A stretch of 64,000 bases of DNA from Streptomyces sp. TRM70350 (GCF_019219825.1 NZ_JAHUXH010000001.1:1-64000), one strand, 5' to 3'; positions 1 to 8,461 are shown, counted from the stretch's first letter. Translations and numbers: made by a program. The notes: generated from the letters alone by a model not told the origin.

Positions 1-600
1 GATCGCCGACCCCGCCCTGCGGGAGCGGTTGTCGAGCTTGGGCAATGCCGAGCTGTTCCGCACCTGCGCGACCCTCAGCCCGCCCGATGGTGGGGGAGAC
101 GAGGACGCGGTGGTCCAGGCCACCCACATGACGTTGCGCATGCTCGCCGAACGCATCGAACAGCTCACCGGGCAGATCAATGAGCTGAACCAACGCCTGA
201 CCCGGCTCGTCGAACGTCACGCGCCGCAACTGCTCGTACCGGTGGGCATCGGTCCGGACAGCGCCGTCACTCTCCTGATTACCATGGGGGACAATCCCGA
301 GCGGCTGAACACCGAAGCGTCCTTTGCTGCCCTTTGCGGAGTCAGCCCCATCGAGTATTCGTCGGGCCGGCGGAGCACGCGCCGGCTCAACCACGGCGGC
401 GACCGCCAGGCGAACGCGGCCCTGCACCGCATCGTGTTCACCCGGCTGCGCCACGACCCGCGCACCCAGGCGTACTACGAACGCCGCACCAAGGAGGGGA
501 AGACCCGACGTGAGATCATCCGATGCCTCAAGCGATATGCCGCCCGCGAGGTCTTCAACCTGGTCAGAACGGTATCCAGCGTTCCCCCGTTATAGGGGCG
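1..600 (+). mobile_element. IS110-family insertion sequence, right-hand part
   Basis: Only the right-hand part of the element is in the window: most of the visible sequence is the 3' half of the transposase gene. IS110-type elements lack ordinary terminal inverted repeats, so the exact right boundary cannot be read here. It must lie between the transposase stop (595) and the pcaL start (628), or the element is itself truncated. In IS110-group elements the guide (bridge) RNA is encoded in the left non-coding end, which is outside this window. Whether the copy is intact is unknown. Confidence 0.7.
2..595 (+). CDS. IS110-family transposase, C-terminal part (5' end outside window)
   Basis: The open frame runs into the window from its left edge, so the N-terminal DEDD (RuvC-like) domain is not visible. 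What is visible is a coiled segment (ERIEQLTGQINELNQRLTRL) followed by the Transposase_20 domain: the VGIGPDSAVTLL stretch, the ALCGVSPIEYSSGRR segment that carries the serine of the S-x-G motif, the HGGDRQANAALHR block and a basic C-terminus ending at TAG. Family knowledge: these enzymes recombine DNA with a tyrosine/serine-like mechanism guided by an element-encoded RNA. The visible part has no stop or frameshift, so the enzyme may be functional. Its end lies 32 bp before pcaL. Confidence 0.85.
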   Translation: MADPALRERLSSLGNAELFRTCATLSPPDGGGDEDAVVQATHMTLRMLAERIEQLTGQINELNQRLTRLVERHAPQLLVPVGIGPDSAVTLLITMGDNPERLNTEASFAALCGVSPIEYSSGRRSTRRLNHGGDRQANAALHRIVFTRLRHDPRTQAYYERRTKEGKTRREIIRCLKRYAAREVFNLVRTVSSVPPL

Positions 601-627
601 TCCGTGATACGTGAGAGGGTCTGAGGC

Positions 628-1926
628 GTGAGTGAGACACCGTCGAACACCCTGCAATACCGCTTTGACGGGCCAGAAGAGGCTCCCGTCCTGATCCTGG
701 GTCCCTCCCTGGGTACCACCTGGCACATGTGGGACCGCCAGGTCCCGGAGCTGATGCAGCAGTGGCGGGTCTTCCGGTACGACCTGCCCGGGCACGGCGG
801 CGCCCCCGCCTACCCCGCCGGTTCCGTCACCGAGCTCACCGCCCGGCTGCTCACCACCCTCGACAGCCTGGGCGTGCACCGCTTCGGGTACGCGGGCTGC
901 GCCCTCGGCGGCGCGGTCGGCGTCGAGCTGGCCCTGCGCCACCCGGAGCGGCTGGCCTCGCTCGCGCTGATCGCCGCCTCGCCCCGCTTCGGCACCGCCG
1001 ACGAGTTCCGCCAGCGCGGTGTGATCGTCCGGACCAACGGGCTCGACCCGATCGCCCGCACCGCGCCGGACCGCTGGTTCACCGCCGGGTTCGCCGCCGC
1101 CCAGCCCGCGATCACCGAGTGGGCGGTGCAGATGGTGCGCACCACCGACCCCGGCTGCTACATCGCCAACTGCGAGGCGCTCGCCACCTTCGACGTACGG
1201 CACGAACTCGGCCGCGTCGGCGTGCCCACCCTCGTCCTGGTCGGCTCGGAGGACCAGGTCACCGGCCCCGCCGAGGCCCGCACCCTGGTCGCCGGGATAC
1301 CCGACGCCCGCCTGGCCGTCGTACCCGGCGCCTCCCACCTGGTCCCCGTCGAGCAGCCCGCCGCCGTCACGGACCTGCTGGTCACGCACTTCTCCACCGC
1401 CTGGCAGCCCGCGTTCGACGCCACCGGCCAGATGGCCATCGCGGCGGCCCCGGTCAAGCCGGTCCTCGCCGCGCCGCCGCCCCCGCAGGCCGCGCCCGTC
1501 GCCGAGATCGCCCCGGCCGCCGTGGACCCGCAGACGAACGGGCGGCCGGACCCGTACGACGCCGGGATCAAGGTGCGGCGCGAGGTGCTCGGCGACGCGC
1601 ATGTGGACCGGGCGCTGGCGCAGGCCGACGAGTTCTCCGGGGACTTCCAGGAGTTCATCACCCGCTACGCCTGGGGCGAGGTCTGGAACCGGCCGGGCCT
1701 GGACCGCCGGACCCGAAGCTGCATCACCCTCACCGCTCTGGTCGCGGGCGGTCACCTCGACGAACTCGCCTTCCACACCCGTGCCGCCCTGCGCAACGGC
1801 CTCACCCCGGCCGAGATCAAGGAGGTGCTGCTCCAGACGGCCGTCTACTGCGGCGTACCGGCCGCGAACAGCGCGTTCAAGGTCGCCCAGCAGGTCATAA
1901 GAGAGGAGACGACACCCCAGGAGTAA
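628..1926 (+). CDS. pcaL: PcaL: fused 3-oxoadipate enol-lactonase / 4-carboxymuconolactone decarboxylase
   Basis: 432 residues, GTG start. Residues about 15-255 are an alpha/beta-hydrolase (PcaD-like). After a Pro/Ala-rich linker (about 260-305) comes a carboxymuconolactone decarboxylase domain (PcaC-like, about 308-425) with WNRPGLDRRTRS and YCGVPAANSAF. The fusion performs two consecutive steps of the protocatechuate branch of the beta-ketoadipate pathway in the cytosol. The Asp (GSEDQV) and His (GASHLV) of the hydrolase triad are present. The nucleophile elbow, expected as G-x-S-x-G, reads G90-C-A92-L-G94, so the catalytic Ser appears to be Ala. The decarboxylase half looks intact. No other pca gene is visible, and the IS110 element sits directly upstream, so the usual pcaHGB-pcaL continuity is absent here. 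Identity of the fusion is secure; activity of the lactonase half is doubtful. Confidence 0.9.
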   Translation: MSETPSNTLQYRFDGPEEAPVLILGPSLGTTWHMWDRQVPELMQQWRVFRYDLPGHGGAPAYPAGSVTELTARLLTTLDSLGVHRFGYAGCALGGAVGVELALRHPERLASLALIAASPRFGTADEFRQRGVIVRTNGLDPIARTAPDRWFTAGFAAAQPAITEWAVQMVRTTDPGCYIANCEALATFDVRHELGRVGVPTLVLVGSEDQVTGPAEARTLVAGIPDARLAVVPGASHLVPVEQPAAVTDLLVTHFSTAWQPAFDATGQMAIAAAPVKPVLAAPPPPQAAPVAEIAPAAVDPQTNGRPDPYDAGIKVRREVLGDAHVDRALAQADEFSGDFQEFITRYAWGEVWNRPGLDRRTRSCITLTALVAGGHLDELAFHTRAALRNGLTPAEIKEVLLQTAVYCGVPAANSAFKVAQQVIREETTPQE

Positions 1927-1961
1927 GCCCCCACCCCACACACCCCGGCCAGGATGGACCC

Positions 1962-2594
1962 ATGAAGCTCACGAAGAAGTCGCACGCTTGCGTCCGTCTG
2001 GAGAAGGACGGCCGGACGCTCGTGGTCGACCCCGGCGGTTTCAGCGAGACGGACGCCGCGGTCGGCGCCGAGGCGATCCTCGTCACACACGAGCACGCCG
2101 ACCACTTCAACGAGGAACGGCTGCGGGCCGCCCTGGAGGCCGACCCGGCCGCCGAGATCTGGACGCTGAGGTCCGTCGCGGAGAAGATCTCGGCAGCGTT
2201 CCCGGGCCGGGTGCACACCGTCGGCCACGGCGACACGTTCACCGCCGCGGGCTTCGACGTGCAGGTGCACGGCGAACTGCACGCCGTGATCCACCCGGAC
2301 ATCCCGCGCATCACCAACGTCGGCTACCTGATCGACGGCCGCGTCTTCCACCCCGGCGACGCCCTCACCGTCCCCGACCACCCGGTGGAGACGCTGATGC
2401 TGCCGGTGATGGCCCCATGGAGCAAGATCTCCGAGGTCATCGACTACGTCCGCGAGGTGAGGCCGCAGCGGGCGTACGACATCCACGACGCCCTCCTCAC
2501 CGACCTCGCCCGCCCGATCTACGACAACCAGATCGGCGCCCTGGGCGGCTCCCGGCACCTGCGGCTGACGCCGGGGGAGTCCGCGGAGGTGTGA
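1962..2594 (+). CDS. Metallo-beta-lactamase-fold hydrolase (UlaG-like)
   Basis: 210 residues. The zinc motif THEHADHF near residue 45 is the HxHxDH signature, preceded by VDPGGFS and followed by HPGDAL (Asp/metal site) and a C-terminal DIHDAL histidine. This is the minimal single-domain MBL fold used by UlaG-type lactonases and many uncharacterised bacterial hydrolases; the substrate cannot be inferred. ATG 1962 was chosen because it follows the AGGATGG stretch and matches the family N-terminus (MKLTKKSHACVRL). It lies 35 bp after pcaL on the same strand and may be cotranscribed with it or with the following exonuclease gene. Probably cytosolic: no signal peptide or membrane segment. Confidence 0.8.
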   Translation: MKLTKKSHACVRLEKDGRTLVVDPGGFSETDAAVGAEAILVTHEHADHFNEERLRAALEADPAAEIWTLRSVAEKISAAFPGRVHTVGHGDTFTAAGFDVQVHGELHAVIHPDIPRITNVGYLIDGRVFHPGDALTVPDHPVETLMLPVMAPWSKISEVIDYVREVRPQRAYDIHDALLTDLARPIYDNQIGALGGSRHLRLTPGESAEV

Positions 2595-2631
2595 CGGATC
2601 ACGGGCGGGACGCGTTGTCGGACCCGCCCGG

Positions 2632-2637
2632 TAGGTT
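2632..2637 (+). promoter_or_regulatory. Leaderless -10 element of the exonuclease III gene
   Basis: TAGGTT fits the actinobacterial TANNNT -10 and ends 7 nt before the ATG at 2645, the spacing expected when transcription starts on the start codon. There is no convincing ribosome-binding site before this ATG. No good -35 is visible. Confidence 0.5.
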
Positions 2638-2644
2638 GTGAGTC

Positions 2645-3424
2645 ATGCGCATCGCGACCTGGAACGTGAACTCGATCATCGCTCGTCTGCCCCGGCTGCT
2701 GGCCTGGTTGGAGAACAGCGGCACCGACGTGCTGTGCCTGCAGGAGGCCAAGGTCGCCGAGGAGCAGTTCCCGTTCGACCAGCTGCGTGACCTGGGCTAC
2801 GAGGCCGCGGTGCACGCCACCGGCCGGTGGAACGGCGTGGCGGTGCTCTCCCGGCTCGGCATCGCGGACGTCGTCAAGGGCCTGCCCGGCGACACCGGTT
2901 ACGACGGCTCGGTGGAGCCCCGCGCCATCTCCGCGACCTGCGGCCCGATCCGCGTCTGGTCGGTGTACGTGCCGAACGGACGTGAGGTCGAACACACCCA
3001 CTACGCCTACAAGCTCCAGTGGCTGGAGGCGCTGAAGGCGGCCGTCGCCGGGGACGCGGGCGGCACCCGCCCGTTCGCGGTGCTCGGCGACTTCAACGTC
3101 GCGCCGACGGACGACGACGTCTACGACGTGGCCGCCTTCGAGGGCCTCACCCATGTCACCCCGGCCGAACGCGCCGCGCTGGCCTCGCTGCGCGAGACGG
3201 GCCTGTCGGACGTGGTCCCGCGCCCCCTGAAGTACGACCACCCGTTCACGTACTGGGACTACCGCCAGCTCTGCTTCCCCAAGAACCGCGGCATGCGGAT
3301 CGACCTGGTCTACGGCAACAAGCCGTTCGCGAACGCGGTCAAGGACGCCTACGTGGACCGCGAGGAGCGCAAGGGCAAGGGAGCCTCGGACCACGCGCCG
3401 GTGGTCGTGGACCTGGAGGTCTAG
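2645..3424 (+). CDS. xthA: Exodeoxyribonuclease III (AP endonuclease)
   Basis: 259 residues, the usual ExoIII/ExoA length. The endonuclease/exonuclease/phosphatase fold starts at residue 1 (MRIATWNVNSI, metal-binding Asn). The catalytic Glu is in CLQEAKV; further motifs are VYVPNGREV, LGDFNVAP (Asp/Asn) and the C-terminal SDHAPV with the catalytic His. The enzyme cleaves at abasic sites and trims 3' ends during base excision repair. The start is supported by a leaderless -10 element, so it probably has its own promoter although it follows the MBL gene by only 50 bp. A perfect palindrome just past the stop probably terminates it. Confidence 0.92.
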   Translation: MRIATWNVNSIIARLPRLLAWLENSGTDVLCLQEAKVAEEQFPFDQLRDLGYEAAVHATGRWNGVAVLSRLGIADVVKGLPGDTGYDGSVEPRAISATCGPIRVWSVYVPNGREVEHTHYAYKLQWLEALKAAVAGDAGGTRPFAVLGDFNVAPTDDDVYDVAAFEGLTHVTPAERAALASLRETGLSDVVPRPLKYDHPFTYWDYRQLCFPKNRGMRIDLVYGNKPFANAVKDAYVDREERKGKGASDHAPVVVDLEV

Positions 3425-3427
3425 GGG

Positions 3428-3444
3428 CAACGCCGTCGGCGTTG
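3428..3444. terminator. Hairpin terminator after xthA
   Basis: CAACGCCG-T-CGGCGTTG is a perfect 8-bp inverted repeat starting 4 nt after the xthA stop, between convergent genes. There is no T-run, which is usual for Streptomyces terminators. It could serve both directions. Confidence 0.55.
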
Positions 3445-3474
3445 GGTCCAGAGCTGGTCCAGAGCCCGGCAGGC

Positions 3475-5238
3475 TCACAGCAGCGTCAGATCCACCGACT
3501 CCGCCAGCGCCGCCAGTCCCGCGTCGCCCGGATGCAGATGGTCGCCGCTGTCGTACGCCGGGAGCATCCGCGTCGGCCGCGCCGGGTCCCGTACCGCCGC
3601 GTCGAAGTCCAGCACTGCGTCGAACACGTCGTTCTGCCGGATCCACGTGTTGACGGCGGTCCGCTCCCTCTCCAGGACGGCCGTGCAGCGCGGCTCGCCG
3701 CCGCACGGCAGCAGGGTCGCCACCAGCACCCGCAGCCCACGCGCGTGCGCCCGGTCGGCGATCTCCCGAAGACCGGTGGTCAGCTGCTGCGCGCTCCTGC
3801 CCGACAGCAGGTCGTTGATGCCCTCGGACACGACCGCCGTACGCACCGAGGACTGGGCGTGCACATCCCGGTCGAGCCGGTGCAGCGCGCTCACCCCGGA
3901 CGCGTCCGTGGAGACCCCGTCCCCGGGATAGCGGTCGCTGATCACGTTGTTGCCCGCGATGCCCTGGTTGAGCACCCCGTAGTGCGGTACCGCGCTCTGC
4001 CCCAGCAGCCGCCGGGCGAGCACGTCGGGCCAGCGCCGGTTGGCGTCAACGGTGGACCTGTCGCCGTCGGTGATCGAATCGCCGATCACCACGACCGACC
4101 CCGGCCCACCGGCCACGTCCACACCGGTCAGCAGCGGCCAGTTGGTCAGCACGGTGGGGTACGCCGTGGCCGCGCCGTCGGCCGTGTGGTCGCCCGGTCC
4201 GCTCAGATACGACCGCTGCTGCGCGAGCCGGTGCACCGGCGCCGCCGCGACCGGCCCGGGCAGATGGAAGCTGACCAGCAGACGGGCGTCGGCGGGCACG
4301 TCGAAGGCGAGCGGATCGCTGTACGCCTGGGCCCCCGCCGGGATCTCGACGCCCGTCGCCCCGCCGAACGTCAGCCGCACCGGCGTGCCCTCGGCCGCCG
4401 CGCCCGTGTCCTGCACGGCCACCGTCGCGCCACCGATCCGCACCGGCGCCGCCGCGAAGGTGTTGTCGAAGCGCAGCCGCACCCGGGGCCCGCCCGCCGA
4501 GGTGTGCACGACCAGCCGCAGCGTCCGGTCGGTCCACGGCCCCACGGCCGGATACCCGGACGTCGCCGTCGCCCAGCTGCCGGTCCAGCCGGTCGTCGCG
4601 GCGCGCACCGACAGGGCGAAGACATGCAGGTCGCGGGCGCGGGGCAGCCGCACCGAGGCGACGGTCCGCCCCGGATCGACCGGGACGGTGACGACGTACA
4701 GCCGCGCCTTCTCGGCGAGTTGACCGCCGGGCGTGTTGACGTGCGGCAGCGCCACCGCCTTGGTGGCGAGCGGGCCGCGCCGCCAGTCGGGCGCGGTGAG
4801 GACGTACGGGGAGCGGGCGCCGTCGGCGTACGAGACCGCGCCGGACGCGGTGAGGTCGGCGCCGGACGTGCTCGCGACCAGGAAGGCGAGCGCGTCGCCC
4901 TGGCCGTGCAGGTACACGCTCTGGCCGTCGGCCCGCACGTTGTCCGGCTCGCCCGCGACCCGGTCCGGCCAGGTCAGCGTGGCACCCTGCACGGTGAGCG
5001 CGCGGCCGGGCGTCCATCCGGCGGCCGCCAGGTCCTGGGCGGACAGGGACGCGCCCACGCCGTCGAAGTCGGCCTCGGCGGGGCTGCTGTCGTCGCTGAC
5101 GGCGGTGTTGTCGAAGAGCCGCTCCAGCGGCAGCGGTGCCGCCGTCCCGCCGCGGGTGGCCTGGGCGGAGGCGGTGGGCAGTACGGACGCGATCAGCACG
5201 AGGACGACCGCCAACCCCCGGACACCTCGGCGTACCAA
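3475..5238 (-). CDS. Secreted SGNH/GDSL-family hydrolase
   Basis: 587 residues from a TTG start preceded by AGGAGGG. The N-terminus has a hydrophobic signal segment (LAVVLVLIASVLPTASAQA), so export is expected. About 330 residues of beta-rich sequence with no recognised catalytic motif come first, then an SGNH hydrolase domain: block I VVVIGDSITDG (Ser near 387), block II Gly (NQGIAGNN), block III EGINDL, and block V DSGDHLHPGD near 565 with the catalytic Asp and His. Family members are esterases or carbohydrate deacetylases; this one resembles the long Streptomyces GDSL-type secreted esterases. The substrate is unknown. Its 3' end faces xthA. Confidence 0.82.
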   Translation of the reverse strand: MVRRGVRGLAVVLVLIASVLPTASAQATRGGTAAPLPLERLFDNTAVSDDSSPAEADFDGVGASLSAQDLAAAGWTPGRALTVQGATLTWPDRVAGEPDNVRADGQSVYLHGQGDALAFLVASTSGADLTASGAVSYADGARSPYVLTAPDWRRGPLATKAVALPHVNTPGGQLAEKARLYVVTVPVDPGRTVASVRLPRARDLHVFALSVRAATTGWTGSWATATSGYPAVGPWTDRTLRLVVHTSAGGPRVRLRFDNTFAAAPVRIGGATVAVQDTGAAAEGTPVRLTFGGATGVEIPAGAQAYSDPLAFDVPADARLLVSFHLPGPVAAAPVHRLAQQRSYLSGPGDHTADGAATAYPTVLTNWPLLTGVDVAGGPGSVVVIGDSITDGDRSTVDANRRWPDVLARRLLGQSAVPHYGVLNQGIAGNNVISDRYPGDGVSTDASGVSALHRLDRDVHAQSSVRTAVVSEGINDLLSGRSAQQLTTGLREIADRAHARGLRVLVATLLPCGGEPRCTAVLERERTAVNTWIRQNDVFDAVLDFDAAVRDPARPTRMLPAYDSGDHLHPGDAGLAALAESVDLTLL

Positions 5239-5421
5239 CCGGCCCTCCTGCTCTCCTGTGGCGAAGCGATGATGGTGAAGCTGATGATCGTGAAGCTAGG
5301 GAGGCGGCCGTAGCGGGTCAACGAACCATGCGCGAACACGGCGTGAAACCGCCCGGACGACCGGAGGCGACCGTCCGCGCGCCTGTGGTGCGCACGCCGG
5401 TGCGAATGCCAGGCTGGACGT

Positions 5422-5829
5422 ATGAACATCCCTTTCCTGGGCCACCGACGCCAGAGGCCCGGGGTCTTCGACCCCGAGGGCATCGCCGAGCTCCTGGCCG
5501 AGTGCGAACTGCTACGTTCCCAGGCGGACCGGGCGGGCGTCCGACTCGACGACAGTGTGGCCTCGTTGGAGGCGCTCGACCAGCTGCTGCCGCGCTGGCG
5601 GGACGACGAGGAGATCCTGCCCTGGCTGGGCAATGACGCCGGTCTGTACCTGGGTACGGTGATCGTGCGCACGGTGCCCGGCGCGGCCTGGGAGATCTGG
5701 CCGGACGGCCAGCCGGTGGTGCGGCTGGCGTCCGGCCGTGAGTTCGACGTCGTGGCCTCCGGCCAGGAGTGGGCCGCGAGCGGGGTGCCCGAGCTGTCGC
5801 AGCTGTACGCGGAAGTCGCCGAGTACTGA
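5422..5829 (+). CDS. Conserved actinobacterial protein of unknown function
   Basis: 135 residues, soluble and acidic, beginning MNIPFLGHRRQRPGVFDPEGI. It has a helical N-terminal half (IAELLAECELLRSQADRAG) and a Trp-rich centre (LPRWRDDEEILPWL, WEIWPDGQP) that looks like an immunity/SUKH-like small globular fold, although no catalytic motif is seen. I recall similar Streptomyces proteins labelled DUF6278, but that is memory only. It stands alone between two secreted-hydrolase genes of opposite strand, so context gives no function. Confidence 0.6.
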   Translation: MNIPFLGHRRQRPGVFDPEGIAELLAECELLRSQADRAGVRLDDSVASLEALDQLLPRWRDDEEILPWLGNDAGLYLGTVIVRTVPGAAWEIWPDGQPVVRLASGREFDVVASGQEWAASGVPELSQLYAEVAEY

Positions 5830-5953
5830 CACGCGTTCGCGTTCGGCGGACCTCGACTACGATGTGCCGTTCAGCCCCGCGGTGGGCCCCCACGGCCGTT
5901 CGACCGTAGGGGCGGCAGTACCCGAGCCAGGCCCGTCCGGCGGCGGCCGCAGA

Positions 5954-7522
5954 TCACTGCTCGCGCAGCGGAATCGACACGTACGACGGGTCGTTCGCCG
6001 GCGAGGAGAAGGTCAGCCGCGCGCCGGACGGGTTGTGCTCGATGTAGAGCGGGTCGACCGTGTCGACGACCAGGGCGAGCCGATGCCCCGCAGGGACGTC
6101 GTAGGCGGTGGAGAACAGCTCAAGGTCGACGCCGAACGGTTTTCCGGGCGTACGCCCGTGGAAGGTGTACGGCGCGTTGGTGACCAGCTTGCCGAGGCCG
6201 AGCGGGCCCACGTCGTACAGGTAGGCGACGAGGGTTCCGCTCGCCGCGGTCGGGGTGAGGGTCGTGTGCAGCTTCGCGGTGCCGCGCACCTGCTGGGTCG
6301 TGGCGTACTTCTCCGACTGCCATACGGCCGCCCAGCGGCGCGGCAGCAGGGGGATGGAAGCCGTCGGGGGCAGCTGGGCGACCTGGTCGAGGATGCCGGA
6401 CAGGAGGACGACCCCGCCGTCCGCCCCGGAGTTGACGTTCGTGCGGATCGTGGTCGAGCCCGCGAGGTCGATCTTCCGGCTGGTAGCGGTGACCGACTTC
6501 CAGTCCGGGTAGCCCTCGTAGCCGCCGCCCGTGCGGGACTTGAGACGGACCGGCTGCTCGCGGTCGACGCCGTTGTCCTCGCCCTTGAGGTGGTGGTCGA
6601 ACCAGCGCTCGGTGTCGGTCCACACGTCGTTGGGCAGGCCGAGCAGCCCGGTCGCCTCGGCGGTCGCGTGGTCGCCGGGGCGCAGGTCGAGTCTCTTGGG
6701 GACGGTCAGCTTCTCGTAGAAGTCCGCGTACTGGTTGGGCGGGAAGATCGTGTCGCCCCAGGCGTTGGCGAGCAGGAGCGCGGCGCCGCTGTCGTTGAGC
6801 CGGTCGACATAGGAGGCGGGGGAACGTTTCTTCCCCCAGGTGATCAGCTCCGGCTCCTTCTCCAGATTGGAGGCGAAGAAGTCCCTGAACACCTGCTGGA
6901 GTTCGGGGCTGGGCCGCCCGGTGATCCGGCCCGCCCCCTGCAACAGGGCCGCGGCCTGGGAGTGCTGGGTGCGGCTGGAGTAGATCGAGTCGATCAGGTC
7001 GGCCCAGCCGCTGAGCGCGGCGACGGCCCTGACGCGCTTGTCGTGCGCGGCCGCGAGCAGGCTGATGCCCGCGCCGTACGAGACCCCCGCCATGCCGATG
7101 CGCTCGGCGTCGGACGGGGTGTTGGCGAGCGCCCAGTCGATGACGCGGGACGCGTCGGCCACGTCGGGTGGCCCGGCGACTTCTATGTAACCGCCGGACT
7201 GCCAGAAGCCGCGGGAGTTGTAAGTGACCACGACATAGCCGGAGTCGGCGAGCTGCTGGGCCTGTGCGAGGTACTCGATCTGGGGCGTGGCCCAGCTCGT
7301 GGGCAGCACGAGCAGCGGGTAGCGGCGGCCGGCGTCGGCGCCCGCGGGCGTGACGACGTTCGCCTTGAGGATCGTGCCGCCGTCGCCGGTGATGTCGACG
7401 AAACGGACGGGGTGGGGCGCCGCCTGGGCGGCGGGGGCGAGCCCGAGGGCGCTACCGGCGACGAGAGTCGCGGAGACGGCGCCCACGGCGGTCGTACGCA
7501 GGGTCTTGCGCTGGAGTCCCAC
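5954..7522 (-). CDS. Secreted CocE/NonD-type alpha/beta hydrolase
   Basis: 522 residues. The signal peptide is clear (KTLRTTAVGAVSATLVAG...AAQAAPH). The hydrolase core follows: oxyanion-region LVLPTSW, the S15-family signature NSRGFWQSGG, the nucleophile elbow GVSYGAG (Ser near 147), the late-core Asp/His region (NAWGDTIFPP, RPGDHA), then a C-terminal jelly-roll domain (SGILDQV...PLREQ) typical of X-Pro dipeptidyl-peptidase (S15)/CocE enzymes. Members hydrolyse peptides or esters outside the cell; the precise substrate is unknown. The 132-bp upstream gap contains a cluster of CGGTAA/GTTAC palindromes that may be operators. Confidence 0.82.
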   Translation of the reverse strand: MGLQRKTLRTTAVGAVSATLVAGSALGLAPAAQAAPHPVRFVDITGDGGTILKANVVTPAGADAGRRYPLLVLPTSWATPQIEYLAQAQQLADSGYVVVTYNSRGFWQSGGYIEVAGPPDVADASRVIDWALANTPSDAERIGMAGVSYGAGISLLAAAHDKRVRAVAALSGWADLIDSIYSSRTQHSQAAALLQGAGRITGRPSPELQQVFRDFFASNLEKEPELITWGKKRSPASYVDRLNDSGAALLLANAWGDTIFPPNQYADFYEKLTVPKRLDLRPGDHATAEATGLLGLPNDVWTDTERWFDHHLKGEDNGVDREQPVRLKSRTGGGYEGYPDWKSVTATSRKIDLAGSTTIRTNVNSGADGGVVLLSGILDQVAQLPPTASIPLLPRRWAAVWQSEKYATTQQVRGTAKLHTTLTPTAASGTLVAYLYDVGPLGLGKLVTNAPYTFHGRTPGKPFGVDLELFSTAYDVPAGHRLALVVDTVDPLYIEHNPSGARLTFSSPANDPSYVSIPLREQ

Positions 7523-7560
7523 GGGTCACTCCTCACTCGTGTCAGTGCAAAGTGACCCGA

Positions 7561-7616
7561 CGGTAACCGCGGCTCCTTACCGCAGGTAACCCGTCGGTAA
7601 GTTACGTGAAAGTAAC
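7561..7616. promoter_or_regulatory. Cluster of short inverted repeats upstream of the CocE-type gene
   Basis: CGGTAA (7561-7566) is inverted as TTACCG (7577-7582); CGGTAA recurs at 7595-7600; GTTAC (7601-7605) is inverted as GTAAC (7612-7616). The half-site GGTAAC/GTTAC thus occurs at least five times in 56 bp upstream of the minus-strand hydrolase gene. This looks like a multi-operator control region; the regulator is not identifiable. Confidence 0.45.
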
Positions 7617-7654
7617 AATTGTTGAAGGGTGCGGCCAGGGCCAAACGGCAGGCC

Positions 7655-8404
7655 CTAGGTCGCTCGGTGCGAGGTGCGGGGAGCGGTGGCCGCCGGGAGG
7701 GGGGCCTGGGCCGCCCTGGTCACGTCCGCGACCAGTTCGACCACGTCCGGGCCGTACGCCTGCGAGTTCACCACCTTCAGCAGCAGTACGAAGGTGTGGT
7801 TGCCGTGCTTGCGGGCCAGCCGCTCGTGGTTGCGGGCGAGATAGCGGGTGGCGGCCTGGTTGGTGATCGCGCGCTGGCCGCAGAAGAGGAACACCGGTCT
7901 CGACTGGCCCGCGGTGATACGGGCCAGCAGGACGTACTCGGTGACCCCGGCCTCCATGCGGTACCTCTCGCTGCCGATCTGGAAGGCGCCGCGGTCCGGG
8001 CCGGGTTCGGGGTCGATGTTGACGCGTACGCCCGGCAGCATCGCCGACATGTGGGCGAGCATCCGCCGGTTCGACCCCGGGCCGCCGACACAGAACTCGG
8101 TCCGCTCACCGAAGCCCTGCTGGGCCGCATCCTGGGTGACGACCTGGGCGTTCGCCCCGCAGTCCTTGATGAGGGCGGACAGTTCCAGCAGCGCGAACAC
8201 GTCGTAGCGGTGCACCGCCAGGTCCGGGCTGCCGGCGTCCCGGTTGACCACGAGCAGCGACTCGGAGTTGTCCGGCAGCCCGAAGAAGGCCTGCTTCCTT
8301 CGGAGCCTGCGCTTCCACAGGTAGGTGCGGGCCAGCCAGCCGATCGCGGCGCTCAGGCCGGCCGCGATCACGCCGAGGACGATGTTGCGCACGTCGTCAG
8401 TCAT
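7655..8404 (-). CDS. Membrane-anchored protein of unknown function
   Basis: 249 residues. One N-terminal transmembrane segment (IVLGVIAAGLSAAIGWLA, residues about 8-25) is followed by a basic stop-transfer stretch (WKRRLRRK) and a cytosolic globular domain. Within the domain, LLVVNRDAG, VHRYDVFALLELSALI and a C-terminal VFLFCGQRAITNQAATRYL are noticeable; the pattern resembles a Rossmann-like sensory domain but I recognise no named family. An ATG start with the membrane segment directly after it supports the N-terminus. Divergent from the gamma-glutamyltransferase gene and separated from it by 115 bp. Confidence 0.6.
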   Translation of the reverse strand: MTDDVRNIVLGVIAAGLSAAIGWLARTYLWKRRLRRKQAFFGLPDNSESLLVVNRDAGSPDLAVHRYDVFALLELSALIKDCGANAQVVTQDAAQQGFGERTEFCVGGPGSNRRMLAHMSAMLPGVRVNIDPEPGPDRGAFQIGSERYRMEAGVTEYVLLARITAGQSRPVFLFCGQRAITNQAATRYLARNHERLARKHGNHTFVLLLKVVNSQAYGPDVVELVADVTRAAQAPLPAATAPRTSHRAT

Positions 8405-8461
8405 GGGCGCGCATGGTAGCGGGCGCAGGGAAATGGTGTTCGAGCGTGGCGGTTTGGGCTC

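Noticed and set aside
3019..5313. Long plus-strand open frame over the SGNH hydrolase gene
   Set aside because: Arg/Gly/Pro-rich translation without motifs; the minus strand encodes a signal peptide and SGNH blocks I-V.
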